DNA of 64,000 nucleotides, taken from Streptomyces sp. WM6378. Lineage in GTDB: Bacteria; Actinomycetota; Actinomycetes; Streptomycetales; Streptomycetaceae. Below, piece by piece: positions 24,416 to 33,355 of the stretch. Positions within the stretch are counted from its first letter, which is position 1. Each line of letters starts with the position of its first letter. The position numbers were made by a program, and so were the translations under genes. The DNA is taken from positions 17,973 to 81,972 of the forward strand of contig NZ_LGDD01000309.1 in NCBI RefSeq assembly GCF_001279695.1, read 5' to 3'. The notes beneath the pieces are model-generated. The model worked only from the letters and a program-made list of their open reading frames with translations. It had not been told where the DNA came from and made no database searches.

Positions 24416-25333
24416 TCAGGCGCGGGTATCCAGCAGGTCAGCGAGGTGGTGCGGGAGAAGACGGGCGCTGTCGCGGGCGAGGGTGAGGAACTCGCTGACG
24501 AGGGGGTGCGGAGCAGGTCGGGCGAAGACGGCCAGCGCCCGGCGTTGGCGCGGCGTGAGACGCAGGACGGTGCCGGGAAAGTCCGGGGTGAGGATGTTGG
24601 CAGGCACCAAGGCGACGCCCAGGCCTGCGGCCACCAGTCGGGGAATCGCGGCGGTCTGGCGGGAGCGGATCGCGGCGCTGGGGGTGAAACCGGCCTGGGA
24701 GCATAGGTGTTGGACAGTCGCGGCCAGGCCGTGTGCGGAGTCGTACAGGACCCAGCGGCGCGCGGCCAGCTCGGTCAGGCGCACTGTCCGGCGACTGTGC
24801 AGGGCGTCGCCGGGCGGCACGATCGCGACGACCTCCTCCTCCCCCAGCGGGTGGTGCGGCCCGGACCAGTCTTCCGGCAGGGGGCCGATTGCGACGTCGG
24901 CGGTGGCGTCGGTCATGGAGGCGGCAAAGTCGTCGAGGTCCGCGTACTCGTGCAGAACGACATCGACAAGCCCGTGGTGCTGATGCCAGGAGGCCAGCAC
25001 GGAAGGAAGCACCCCCAGCGTCACCGACAGCACGGACGCGAGGTGCAGCTCGCCGTGGGTCATCCCGGCCACAGCACGGGCGGCGCCGGTGGCCCGTTGG
25101 GCACCGGACAGCGCGTGGCGGGCACCCGGCAGGAAAGCACGACCGGCCGGGGTGAGGTGGACACCGCGCGGGGTGCGCTCAAGGAGCAGCGTGCCCACGC
25201 TGCGCTCCAGGGCCTTGAGCTGCTGGGAGAGGGTGGGCTGACTGACACGCAGGTGCGCGGCTGCCTCGGTGACGGAGCCGTGGTCGACAACGGCGAGGAG
25301 GTATTCGAGCTGCCTGAGCGTGGTCATCGACAT
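24416..25333 (-). CDS. LysR-family transcriptional regulator
   Basis: The protein of about 305 aa has the N-terminal HTH (LRQLEYLLAVVDHGSVTEAA, HLRVSQPTLSQQLKALERSV) and a periplasmic-binding-like effector domain (LHEYADLDDF, VAIGPLPEDW, EEEVVAIVPPGD). It is divergent from the small membrane gene at 25430, which is its likely target by the usual LysR arrangement. Starts at 25333 and 25327 are both possible. Confidence 0.9.
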   Translation of the reverse strand: MSMTTLRQLEYLLAVVDHGSVTEAAAHLRVSQPTLSQQLKALERSVGTLLLERTPRGVHLTPAGRAFLPGARHALSGAQRATGAARAVAGMTHGELHLASVLSVTLGVLPSVLASWHQHHGLVDVVLHEYADLDDFAASMTDATADVAIGPLPEDWSGPHHPLGEEEVVAIVPPGDALHSRRTVRLTELAARRWVLYDSAHGLAATVQHLCSQAGFTPSAAIRSRQTAAIPRLVAAGLGVALVPANILTPDFPGTVLRLTPRQRRALAVFARPAPHPLVSEFLTLARDSARLLPHHLADLLDTRA

Positions 25334-25339
25334 AGGCAA

Positions 25340-25429
25340 ACTCTATGGGTTGATGTGAAATTTCGTCTTTGAACTATACCGGCGACGTTTCTAACGTGGA
25401 GGGCGACTTGGACGAAAGGACTCTCCTCC
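25340..25429. promoter_or_regulatory. Divergent LysR promoter region
   Basis: The 90-base AT-richer gap contains GTGAAATTTCGTCTTTGAAC, which has T-N11-A spacings typical of LysR operators. A ribosome site (AGGA) lies before 25430. Binding is inferred from arrangement only. Confidence 0.4.
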
Positions 25430-25726
25430 ATGACCACCCCCACCCCCACCCCCACACGCGACGAACGGGGCGCAGCTCAGCCTCGGCCCGCGCTTCCGCC
25501 CCTGAACGGCCTGGCCACCCTCGCCCTCGCCTACGGCATCATCGCCATCACGGCCGGCATTCTCCCCGCCGTCCGACAGTTCACCGGCAGCCTCGCCGTC
25601 CCCGCCATCGCCCTCGCCGCCACGGGACTGGCCAACGCCCGCCGCCTCAACGGCGTCGGCACGAAACAGGCCGCACTCGGCCTCGCCACCGGCCTCACCG
25701 CACTGGCCATCAACCTTGCCACATAG
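25430..25726 (+). CDS. Small membrane protein, 98 aa
   Basis: An N-terminal Pro/Thr run (TPTPTPT) precedes two hydrophobic segments (LATLALAYGIIAITAGILPA and LAVPAIALAATGLANAR) and a final Ala/Leu-rich helix (ALGLATGLTALAINLAT). It resembles small DUF4190-type membrane proteins in outline only. It is divergent from the LysR gene and possibly regulated by it. Confidence 0.7.
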   Translation: MTTPTPTPTRDERGAAQPRPALPPLNGLATLALAYGIIAITAGILPAVRQFTGSLAVPAIALAATGLANARRLNGVGTKQAALGLATGLTALAINLAT

Positions 25727-26346
25727 TCGAATTGGGCACTCCCTGTAGCTGAGAGCAGACGCCAGACCACGGCCTCCTGCGGCGCCACAGGCACAGACTC
25801 GATCGACGGATCCTCCGCACTCGACGGCCGACTCTTCGCCATACCAGCCATCACACGCCGCACCCCAGAACGCACGCGCAGGAACAGGCAACTCCACGAC
25901 AGGAAACGGCGCTTGCGCTAGGCGCTTCACGACAGTCAACCGATCACCACGTATTGATCCGAAACGGTAGGTGTTCCGGGGTGACCACGAGATCATGGTC
26001 GGCCAATAGCACACCGGCGACGAGCACGGCCCAACCCACTACCAGTACGCCACGATCTCCGACTGACTCCGTGACCGGGAGTGTCCGCGGTATCGGTGCG
26101 GGTATGAACCAATAGCTTTGCGGGTCGGGGCCCTGCTGCCCCGTGTCGCGGACGGGGCGCGGCCCACGTATGCGGTAGCACCGACCGAAGGGCGTGCTGT
26201 CCGCGCGAGTGCCGTGACGGCCCGTCCGAACAGACACCTGCCGAAACCCGGGCGCACGTCCTGGCGCCTGGTCACCGATCCTGCCCGGTCGCCGCGCGGA
26301 CCACGTGCGCAGTGGCTGCCGGGCTCGATCTATCCGGAGTGATGCG
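25727..26346. other. Non-coding or degraded stretch
   Basis: No convincing gene is visible. The part at about 25840-25925 has the look of a decayed coding remnant, but I cannot assign it. Confidence 0.35.
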
Positions 26347-26901
26347 ATGGAACTCGACCGCCTGCTTCCCGTCTACGACCTTCGCTCCCGGTTCGCCCGG
26401 CGGATCACGGCGGACCCGGCGACCGTGTGGCGGGCACTGACCGAGGTCACCGCCGGGGAACTGCCCGTCTACCGGACGCTGATGCGGCTGCGCCTGGGTG
26501 GCCGGGGCAGGGTCCAGGGGCCGTTCGTCGACGGTTTCCCCACCCCCACCCTGGTCACCGTGGACGGCGAGGAACTGGTCAAGGGCATGGTCGCCCGGTT
26601 CTGGAAGACCCGCCCCCAGCCCGCCCCGGTCACCCCGGGGGACGTCGCGGCGTTCATCGCATTCGACGAGCCGGGCTGGGCCAAAGCCGCCCTGAACCTG
26701 CGCGTCGTCCCGGACACCGGCGGCTCGCTCCTGTCGTTCGAGACCCGGGTGCACTCCACCGATGCCCATGCCCGACGCGCCTTCCCGGCCTACTGGCTGC
26801 TCATCCAGCTGGGCGGGGCGGCATACTCAGGATCGAGGTACTGCGCGCCGTGGCCCGCCGCGCCGAACACGCCACCGCCTCAAGCCACCCATAAACGGTG
26901 A
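26347..26901 (+). CDS. Uncharacterised SRPBCC/DUF2867-like protein, frameshifted tail
   Basis: The 184-aa frame has YDLRSRFARRITADPATVWR, WKTRPQPAPV, FIAFDEPGWAKAALNLRV and SLLSFETRVHSTDAHARRAF then PAYWLLI. This pattern is typical of DUF2867-like, START-fold proteins in Streptomyces. After about 26818 the expected C-terminal helix (IEVLRAVARRAE) lies in another frame, so a one-base shift has altered the last 25 residues. The start is ATG at 26347. The protein may still fold, but the tail is abnormal. Confidence 0.65.
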   Translation: MELDRLLPVYDLRSRFARRITADPATVWRALTEVTAGELPVYRTLMRLRLGGRGRVQGPFVDGFPTPTLVTVDGEELVKGMVARFWKTRPQPAPVTPGDVAAFIAFDEPGWAKAALNLRVVPDTGGSLLSFETRVHSTDAHARRAFPAYWLLIQLGGAAYSGSRYCAPWPAAPNTPPPQATHKR

Positions 26902-27059
26902 GTGTCCGCGGACTCCCCGACCCACACACGGGCCACGTGCGCGGCCATCACCCGTTCCGCGAGCACCACGACGGAACGGCGGGCATCGCCGATCGCCTCC
27001 CGGATACCAGCAGTCATCACACGAGCCACCGTCTCGTCCAGTGGCAGCAAGTAACAAGC

Positions 27060-28427
27060 TCAGCCGGCCGGGATCGGGTCCTGGCCCGCGCAGGGTTGGA
27101 TGGGTTCGCGTACCAGGCAGGTGGCCGCGAGGGAGAGGGTGGCGGCGGCGGTCGCGGCCCAGGGGACGAGGCGGACGTGTCCGGCGTCGGCCAGAGCTTC
27201 GGCCAGGAGGGGAAAGGCACCACCGAAGAGGGCGATGGAGAGGGTCAGGGGCAGGCCCATGGCCACCACGCGGATGCGTACGGGGAAGAGGCGGGCGAAG
27301 AAGACGTTGGCGGTGGCGAGGGGGCCGGCCAGGCAGGCCAGGACGAGGGTCGCCGCGATCCACGCGGGAAGGCGCCGTGCGCTGACCGCCGCGTAGGCGG
27401 GGACCGTGGCCAGCGCGGTGAGCAGCAGGCCGGCGCGGAAGACCGGCCGGGCGCCGACGCGGTCCGCCAGTGCTCCTGTGGCGGCCATCAGGGCGAGGAG
27501 CAACAGCAGCGGTGCGACCATTGCCGCGGTGCCCCGTGCGTCGGCCGTTCCCGCGGTGTGCCGTACGTATTGCGGCAGGTAGGTGATGGTGAGGTAGTAG
27601 CCGGAGGTGAGGCCGGCCGTCATGAAGAAGACGGCTGTGGCGTTGCGCCTGACCAGGCGCCGGGAACGGGAGCCCCGTGCGTCACTGTCGTGGCGGTCGG
27701 AGCGGGCGCAGGCCAGGAATTCCGGGGATTCCGCGGCCCAGCGGCGAATCAGCACGGCGGCGAGACCGAGCAGTCCGCCCAGGGCGAATCCGGCCCGCCA
27801 GCCGCCGTCGCGCAGCTGCTGCGGCCCGAAGTGGGCGAGCAGAGCCGCCAGCACCAGGTAGCACAGCACCGTCCCGAGAATCACGCCACCGTAGGAGACG
27901 CCGCTGTAGAGCATCCGTCGTTCCGGCGGAGCCGTCTCGGTCACGTACGCGGCCACGGTGGAATTCTCGGCGCCCACGGCCAGGCCCTGGACGATGCGTA
28001 CCAGCACCAGGAGCACCACAGAGCCCGGGCCGAAGCGGTCGGCAGTGGGCAGGGCCGCAAGGGCGAAGCAGCCGGCCGCCAGCACCGTCATGGACAGCAG
28101 CATGGCAGCCCGCCGGCCCCGGCGGTCACCGAACCGTCCGAGCACAACACTGCCCAGCGGCCTCGCCAGGAAGCCCACGGCGAATCCGGTGTAGAAAACC
28201 AGTGTCCCCGCCGCGCCGGGCCCGACCAGCTGGCCGGAGAAGTACGGGACCAGCAGCGCGTAGAGCGTCCAGTCGAACGTCTCGACCGCGCTGCCCGCCA
28301 TGGCCGCCCACAGGCTGCGGCTCCCCGCCCTCCGCCTGCCCCCGCCGCCGCCCTGCCTCCCGATTCCCACCTGCTCCCCCACCATGCTCCGTATCTCCCC
28401 TCTCTCCATGTGCTTCGCCCGCGTCAC
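27060..28427 (-). CDS. MFS transporter, metabolite:H+ symporter (MHS) type
   Basis: The 455-aa protein has twelve predicted helices. MHS landmarks are SAVETFDWTLYALLVPYFSG near the N-terminus, FARPLGSVVLGRFGDRRGRR-like loop 2-3 and VRIVQGLAVGAENSTVAAYV with ETAPPERR. Family members import organic acids or betaines. The N-terminal 40 residues are Gly/Arg-rich, and the start could be further in at 28409 or 28385. It has no cotranscribed catabolic genes, so its substrate cannot be inferred. Confidence 0.88.
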   Translation of the reverse strand: MTRAKHMERGEIRSMVGEQVGIGRQGGGGGRRRAGSRSLWAAMAGSAVETFDWTLYALLVPYFSGQLVGPGAAGTLVFYTGFAVGFLARPLGSVVLGRFGDRRGRRAAMLLSMTVLAAGCFALAALPTADRFGPGSVVLLVLVRIVQGLAVGAENSTVAAYVTETAPPERRMLYSGVSYGGVILGTVLCYLVLAALLAHFGPQQLRDGGWRAGFALGGLLGLAAVLIRRWAAESPEFLACARSDRHDSDARGSRSRRLVRRNATAVFFMTAGLTSGYYLTITYLPQYVRHTAGTADARGTAAMVAPLLLLLALMAATGALADRVGARPVFRAGLLLTALATVPAYAAVSARRLPAWIAATLVLACLAGPLATANVFFARLFPVRIRVVAMGLPLTLSIALFGGAFPLLAEALADAGHVRLVPWAATAAATLSLAATCLVREPIQPCAGQDPIPAG

Positions 28428-28599
28428 CCCTGCCCTCCTTCGGTATCGGCGAACGACCCGTCAACCTGGAGGCCCGGAGCCAAGTGCGCGCAAGCACACG
28501 GCCCTTGCGCGGTGGCGTTCGGGCGTGTCCGGCGAGCCGCGCGACGTGGATCGGGCAGCCGCATAAGGGACTCACGGAGGCGGAGGCAAAGACGGCCCG

Positions 28600-29145
28600 G
28601 CTGAAGGCTGCCGAAGTCGTAATCGGTCAGCGCTGACAGCGAAATCACCGAGCCCGTACCCGTCGGCCAGATCAAGGCCAGCCTCCGGCGCCATGGTGGT
28701 CTCGGCAAGAACGAGAACCGGGCGGAGCAGCGGGCGAAACAGCTCACCGACATCGACCCGACTGGAACTGCCCCTGGCCACCGGACTGGCACCCACGACC
28801 GCGTCCTCGCCCAACTCGCCGACACCGAGACCGGCGGCTTCCCACCCCTGATCGAACCCGGCGTGCTCTTCGAAAGGCGTACGGATGCACCTGCTCACTC
28901 CGCTCACGACGATCGAAGAGGACCGGAACCCTGCGGTCTTGAGGTGGACGGTGGATTGGCAACGCCACTATGTCGGCCTGAAGGCTCTGTTGGACGACAG
29001 GGCCACAGCTCGCGCAGTTCGTGCCCGGGTGACGTACCGCGGTGATGACACCGGGCGCCGGCCCGCCCGCCAGCAAAGCGACCTTGGTCGGCTGAATGCG
29101 GAGCAGCAGAAACAGCTCGCCGAACTCGGCATCGACTGGGCGTAG
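28600..29145 (+). pseudogene. Helicase-associated (HA) repeat remnants
   Basis: Pieces in several frames resemble the C-terminal repeats of Streptomyces DEAD/DEAH helicases. Examples are KASLRRHGGLGKN, RAKQLTDID and PLIEPGVLFE in one frame, and VLRWTVDWQRHYVGLKALLD to LNAEQQKQLAELGIDWA in the last frame (28885-29145). The helicase motor domains are absent. Confidence 0.6.
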
Positions 29146-29444
29146 GCCGCGGTGACCGCGGCCGTGGCCGGTCGTCCCGTCCAAGCGGGTCCGCGGGCAG
29201 GACGGATGAGGTGGGAGCACCGGCAGGCCCCCGGGCAGGACACAGAACGCGGAGCCAGGGGCGGCGCCTTGGACAGGACACACCCCGCTTGGAAAGCCGG
29301 TTTCTCCACGGCTATCGCGTGGAGGAAAGGTGCCGGCGGTCCGATCGCCCTTCCCTCCTTCTCGTAGAGAAAAGCCCCGCCGGACCGGTGACGGCGCCGT
29401 GGCGGCGTACGTACCGGCCGACGACTGGTCCCGGATTTCCGGGT
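29146..29444. other. Intergenic stretch
   Basis: I see no gene and no clear structural element here. Confidence 0.4.
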
Positions 29445-29732
29445 TCACCGCTGGCTGACCCACGCCTGCACGAGCTGCGCCACCCCGAAGACGACCACCA
29501 GCGAGAGCGGCACCGGCCACCAGCGACGCTTCGCACCACTCAACTCCTGCTGGTTGTACACGTCGAGGGTGGCCAAACCACGCAGCGCCCAGGCGGCGGC
29601 GAGAACGAGCGGCACAGCCAGCGCCGCGTGTACGGCCCAGGCACCGATCAGGGTCGGCCCGCCCCAGGAATGCCGGTATTCGTGCGTGTCCAGCACTTCC
29701 CCACGGCCCTGGCCACGAGGCCGGGCCGACAC
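29445..29732 (-). CDS. Small membrane protein, up to 95 aa
   Basis: Two hydrophobic helices (LIGAWAVHAALAVPLVLAAAW and WWPVPLSLVVVFGVAQLVQ) are joined by a polar loop (TLDVYNQQELSGAKRR). The start is uncertain: 29732 as given, or a GTG near 29696 that begins MLDTHEYRHSW. The family is unknown. Confidence 0.5.
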   Translation of the reverse strand: MSARPRGQGRGEVLDTHEYRHSWGGPTLIGAWAVHAALAVPLVLAAAWALRGLATLDVYNQQELSGAKRRWWPVPLSLVVVFGVAQLVQAWVSQR

Positions 29733-30073
29733 CGGGCGGGAGCGGGAGTGGGGGCGGTGTGCTGCTGCGTGACGTTCATAGATCCAGGCTCACCGATCCA
29801 CGGCGCCGGATCGATGGTGCCAGCACGAAACCGAAGGGTGGGGTAAACCGAACCCCCGCCGCCAGAGCAGATCAGCACTGCCGGTGTGAGTTTGGCGGCG
29901 CTGGGCGCGTTCGCGGTGCACTCCTTCGGGCAGCCGTGACGTGGTCCCGGCACACCCGCTGGATTTCGCCCCTGCAGGCGGCGACGGACGAAGCTCCCTG
30001 AGCCGACTGGGCGGTGAGCCAGCGTGGCTGGACGTTCCGCAGTGGCCCCTCTCGTCCGGCAACGGGGGAACCG

Positions 30074-30295
30074 ATGACGTTCCTCGTCCAGTTCCGCGTG
30101 CCGGGCGAGAGCGTCACGACGTACCTCTTCATGGACCTGCGGAGCACTCGCACCTGGCTGCCCAAGGGCAGCCACAACGCCTTGATCCGCCAGCTGTCGG
30201 GCCGGATCCCCCCGTTCATCACGACAGCCCCGTCGACGTCTATGCGGTGGCCGCGGCCGTGCGCGAGGATGTGTGACCATGGTGGACACTGCTGA
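30074..30295 (+). CDS. Hypothetical protein, probably frameshifted near its end
   Basis: The frame has a ribosome site (GGGGGAA) and reads TFLVQFRVPGESVTTYLFMD then LRSTRTWLPKGSHNALIRQL. Near 30222 the coding bias moves to another frame that reads VDVYAVAAAVREDV and stops at 30276, just before the cupin start. A one-base shift is likely. The function is unknown. Confidence 0.4.
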   Translation: MTFLVQFRVPGESVTTYLFMDLRSTRTWLPKGSHNALIRQLSGRIPPFITTAPSTSMRWPRPCARMCDHGGHC

Positions 30296-30749
30296 TACTC
30301 CGGATCCCTCCGCGTCGGCCCCTTCCGAACTGGTCACCCTTCTCGGCCTGCAGCCACACGTCGAGGGCGGCTGGTTCCGCGAGACCTGGAAGACCTCGGG
30401 CGGGACGGTCCCCGACGGATACGGCGGACCGCGAGCCTTCGCGACCGGGATCTATTTCCTGCTCCACCCCGGCGAGGTCTCCCGCTGGCACCGCGTCCGC
30501 TCGGACGAACTCTGGCTCTGGCACCGGGGCGGCCCGCTGCGGATGCGGCTGAGCGGACCCGGTGACGCCCCGGACGAAGGCGGGGCGGTCGAGGTGATGG
30601 TGGGGAACGGGATCGAGCACGGGGAGCAGCCGCAGTTCCTCGTTCCGGGCGGCGTCTGGCAGAGCGCCGAACCCGCGGGTGACGAGCCGGTCCTGGTGAC
30701 GTGCGTCGTCGCCCCGGGCTTCGACTTCCAGGACTTCGAGATGCCGTAG
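30279..30749 (+). CDS. Cupin-5 (DUF985) family protein
   Basis: The 156-aa protein is a full DUF985 cupin: LLGLQPHVEGGWFRETWKTS, ATGIYFLLHPGEVSRWHRV, SDELWLWHRGGPLRM and VLVTCVVAPGFDFQDFEM. The Trp/Phe residues and HR-x-x-SDELW give the conserved pocket of this beta-barrel. The function is unknown, but related proteins are thought to bind or isomerise sugars. The start is ATG at 30279; GTG at 30273 is possible. Confidence 0.85.
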   Translation: MVDTADTPDPSASAPSELVTLLGLQPHVEGGWFRETWKTSGGTVPDGYGGPRAFATGIYFLLHPGEVSRWHRVRSDELWLWHRGGPLRMRLSGPGDAPDEGGAVEVMVGNGIEHGEQPQFLVPGGVWQSAEPAGDEPVLVTCVVAPGFDFQDFEMP

Positions 30750-31119
30750 TGCCTCAGCGGAAACCTCCGCCCACGACCAGAAACCCCGCTTCCGGTCATC
30801 CCGACCACCCAACTACCCTGAAGTCACGCCTAGTTGGGCTCTGGCCCGCACGCTGCGGTTCCCAGCCCCCGGGCCGTGCCGGGTCAGTGCGACCAGTTGG
30901 AGCCGTACCGCCGACACCACGGCTCCGGCCGCCGCCCTGCGGGCTCGACGACAAGCAGGGCAACTCCCCCAGCCCCGGCCCTCTGCTGGAAGGGCACCCG
31001 CGCGAGGACCGATCGAGGGGGGAGCCTCGGTCCCTCGCGCCCCTGGTCGCCTCACCACCGCGAGGTGCAGAGCTTCAGGATGAGCTGGTGACAGCAAGCA
31101 CTCCCGCTCCTTCGTCCAG
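30750..31119. other. Intergenic stretch
   Basis: No gene or clear structure is recognised between the cupin gene and the DUF6332 gene. Confidence 0.4.
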
Positions 31120-31380
31120 CTAGTCGGTCTCCGGGGCGCGCTGCCCGAACCGCCACAGCGCCTCCACCATCCGGGCGACGAACGCCACGGCTGCTGCAGC
31201 TCCCGCTGCGGCGACGAGTCCGCTCTTCGCCGCGCCGGACACCAGGCCGTACAGCACCGGCAGCATGACCAGGAGGAACGTGGCGCCGGCATACAGCGTC
31301 GAGGAGAACAGCGCGGAGACGGTCTCGATGGTCATCGCGTCCCGTTCGGCCTGAGTCCTGCGTGTGCGTGTGTTGGTCAT
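31120..31380 (-). CDS. DUF6332 family membrane protein
   Basis: The 86-aa protein starts TRRTQAERDAMTIETVSALF and has two helices (LYAGATFLLVMLPVLYGLVSG and GLVAAAGAAAAVAFVARMVEA) with a C-terminal LWRF. QAERDAxTxE and the LWRF end are characteristic of DUF6332, a small Streptomyces family of unknown role. Confidence 0.8.
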   Translation of the reverse strand: MTNTRTRRTQAERDAMTIETVSALFSSTLYAGATFLLVMLPVLYGLVSGAAKSGLVAAAGAAAAVAFVARMVEALWRFGQRAPETD

Positions 31381-31569
31381 GGCAATCGCTCCCGCCCCGC
31401 GCGTGTCATCCCGAAAAATATTGCAGAGGCGGAGCCCATGGACCAGGTGTTCGCCTCGCCCATGGACCCCGCCCCCCGAACGTGCGGGCCGGTGTCAGTC
31501 CCGCAGCGCCAGACCTCCTCATCTACCCCGACGCCGTTCGTGGCCCGGATGTTGAGCGAAGCCGGCCGC

Positions 31570-31880
31570 TGCCAACCCGGTAGCTTCCGGCGCGGAACGC
31601 GCAAGCGGAGTGCAGCACTTCGAGAACAAGGGCCGCATCGAAGAACACATCACCGCGCTCGGCCTGCCCGCCACTGTGCTGCGCCCCGCCATGTTCATCG
31701 AGAACTTCGCCGGAATGGGCCCGGTCTGGCAGGGCGGCGAACTCACCCTGACCCTGGCTCTTGCCCGAAACGACCCTGCAGACGATCGAGACCGACGACA
31801 TCGGCCACTTCGCGGCCGAAGCGTTCGAGCACCCCGACGACTACATGGGCCGCCAGAGCAAGGGCGGAACCTGGTTCATG
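31570..31880 (+). pseudogene. NmrA-type NAD(P)-binding protein remnant
   Basis: One frame reads QHFENKGRIEEHITALGLPA, TVLRPAMFIENFAGM and WQGGELTLTLAL, the middle part of an NmrA-like SDR. After a shift near 31765 another frame reads TIETDDIGHFAAEAFEHPDDY. The Rossmann N-terminus and the C-terminus are missing. Confidence 0.75.
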
Positions 31881-31899
31881 ACCAACCATCACACGTCAA

Positions 31900-32112
31900 G
31901 GCGGTGGATGTAGCGGGCGGCTTCCAGCCCGCCGACATCCGGCATCAGTACGTCCAGAAGTACGAGCGCGACGTTGCCGTGCAACAGGGCCTTGAGGGCC
32001 CGCTCGCGGCCCGCTCCGGGTGACAACCGAGCGGGGCGAGGGCGCTCGCGACGGCGAACAGGCTGTCGTCGCGGTCGTCGACCAGGAGGACCTTGGCTTC
32101 ATCAGCCATGTC
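31900..32112 (-). pseudogene. Response-regulator receiver remnant
   Basis: The minus strand from 32112 reads MADEAKVLLVDDRDDSLFAV then ASALAPLGC, the first strand and helix of a receiver domain. The phosphoacceptor strand (VALVLLDVLMPDVGG) appears downstream in a shifted frame. At least two frame changes are present. Confidence 0.7.
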
Positions 32113-32116
32113 TCGT

Positions 32117-32371
32117 TCACGCTCCCCGCGTGGTATCCAGTTCGAGCCGCTCCCCCAACGGGTGCCCGACCAGGGCCCTGGGACTCGTGCCCCCGATGGC
32201 CCAGGTCATCGGCCGGCCGTCGGCCAGGTCGACAACATCACCGGTCAGTTTCAACAGCTCGGGCTCGTCGTTGGCGACCCACCTCGACAGCAGGGACTTG
32301 TCCTCGGTGTCCAGCGCGAGGCCGTGATGGTGGCTCGTGCCTCTGCCGATCCCCGCCCATATCCGGCTCAT
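32117..32371 (-). CDS. Orphan reading frame, 84 aa, uncertain
   Basis: The frame reads LLSRWVANDEPELLKLTGDVV then DLADGRPMTWAIGGTSPRAL. A similar EPELL-x-L pattern occurs in a fragment near 43060-43140. It lies directly upstream of the receiver remnant and may be part of the same decayed signalling locus. The family is not recognised. Confidence 0.3.
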   Translation of the reverse strand: MSRIWAGIGRGTSHHHGLALDTEDKSLLSRWVANDEPELLKLTGDVVDLADGRPMTWAIGGTSPRALVGHPLGERLELDTTRGA

Positions 32372-32737
32372 CGTGCTCCTGACGTGCGTGTTGGTGCTGT
32401 ACGTACCACGGACGACTTCGCCGGCATTGCTCTACTCAGCGACTTGTTCGCACTTCCTAACCGGCGGCCGAGTCGTCGTGGGGCGCCGGGCGGCGAAGCG
32501 ACAGAAGCCACAGTCGGCGGCGGCCTGACAGCCGCACCCGGCACCCTTGGGTGTCCTCACCCTGCGAGGAGGAGGACCAACCCGGGCAAAAAGGTAGAGC
32601 AGTCTGACGACCGACTGCGGAAGGTTTTCGCCTCAGAGTTCCTCCGAGGGTCACCTCACTGCCGCCCTTGATCCCTTCCGGGTCCAACAAACCACCGGTA
32701 CCCCAGCGGTCATGACCAGGCGAGCCGCCGTCGTCTG
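32372..32737. other. Degraded stretch downstream of the bac-like operon
   Basis: No gene is recognised. The bac-like operon ends at 32738, and I see no strong hairpin immediately after it. Confidence 0.35.
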
Positions 32738-33031
32738 TCACACCTCCACGTCGGCGATGACCCACTCGCTGATCTCCCGCCATTGGCGGATCGCCTCCTG
32801 GTGGAAGGGGTGGATCAGATACTGCTCGACGGTCGCCATGTCGTCCATGAGCCCCTCGACGAGAAAGTCGTAGGCGACATCCCGGGGGGATATGTTGCGG
32901 CCGTAGCGCCAGTCGCGGAGTTCGGGAACCTCGCTGCCCACTTTGGCCGCGGTGCGTTCCGCTGCCGCCGCACGTGGATCGTCCCAGTTGATTCCCGGCT
33001 TGAATTTGAAGAGTACGACGTGGCGTATCAC
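32738..33031 (-). CDS. Dabb (stress-response A/B barrel) protein of bac-like operon
   Basis: The 97-aa protein is a complete Dabb domain: IRHVVLFKFKPGINWDDPRA, VPELRDWRYGRNISPRDVAYDF, VEGLMDDMATVEQYLIHPFH and REISEWVIADVEV. Dabb proteins dimerise into alpha/beta barrels; some are cyclases or other pathway enzymes. The GTG start overlaps the chorismate mutase stop (GTGA), so translation is coupled. It is the last gene of the operon and has no counterpart in Bacillus bacilysin clusters. Its role, perhaps shaping the cyclohexenone or epoxide steps, is open. Confidence 0.88.
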   Translation of the reverse strand: MIRHVVLFKFKPGINWDDPRAAAAERTAAKVGSEVPELRDWRYGRNISPRDVAYDFLVEGLMDDMATVEQYLIHPFHQEAIRQWREISEWVIADVEV

Positions 33032-33345
33032 AGAACGTCTCCTGTGGGTCGCGAAGAGGAATCAACCGGATCTGCGCCGCCCCGGCACAGTTTGAGGACG
33101 TTCATTGCGATCTGCGTTCCGTCCGCACCGAGCTCGTTCCGGTAGCGGGCCAGAACGTCCATTTCCCGGGAGAACACCGTGCGCGGGCCGCCGGAACTGA
33201 TGCGGCTCTGCTGGATGCCGGCAGATATCCGGGCCCGTTGGGCGAGCAGGTCGATGATTCCCATGTCGAGTCGGTCAATCGCTCCTCTGGCTTCCTCCAT
33301 ACGGGCTTCGGGTTCGGTTGTGTCGGTCATGGTCGAGCTGTCCAT
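33028..33345 (-). CDS. AroQ-type chorismate mutase
   Basis: Chorismate mutase converts chorismate to prephenate, the substrate of the BacA homologue upstream in this operon. The 105-aa protein is an all-helical AroQ monomer: EEARGAIDRLDMGIIDLLAQ, RARISAGIQQSRISSGG, and VFSREMDVLARYRNELG. The N-terminal Arg, the ID..I..LL..R helix and the later R/E residues match the family. The start is ATG at 33345 behind GAAAGGAC, 10 bases after the aminotransferase stop. It is probably a dedicated copy feeding the pathway. Confidence 0.9.
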   Translation of the reverse strand: MDSSTMTDTTEPEARMEEARGAIDRLDMGIIDLLAQRARISAGIQQSRISSGGPRTVFSREMDVLARYRNELGADGTQIAMNVLKLCRGGADPVDSSSRPTGDVL

Positions 33346-33355
33346 CTGTGTCCTT

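Noticed and set aside
24106..24486. NRPS cluster as an active biosynthetic system
   Set aside because: Only the first 68 residues of an adenylation domain remain; no carrier, condensation or thioesterase domains are present.
25436..25456. CCCCCA tandem repeat as a regulatory repeat
   Set aside because: It encodes the Pro/Thr run at the start of a small membrane protein and is explained by that coding sequence.
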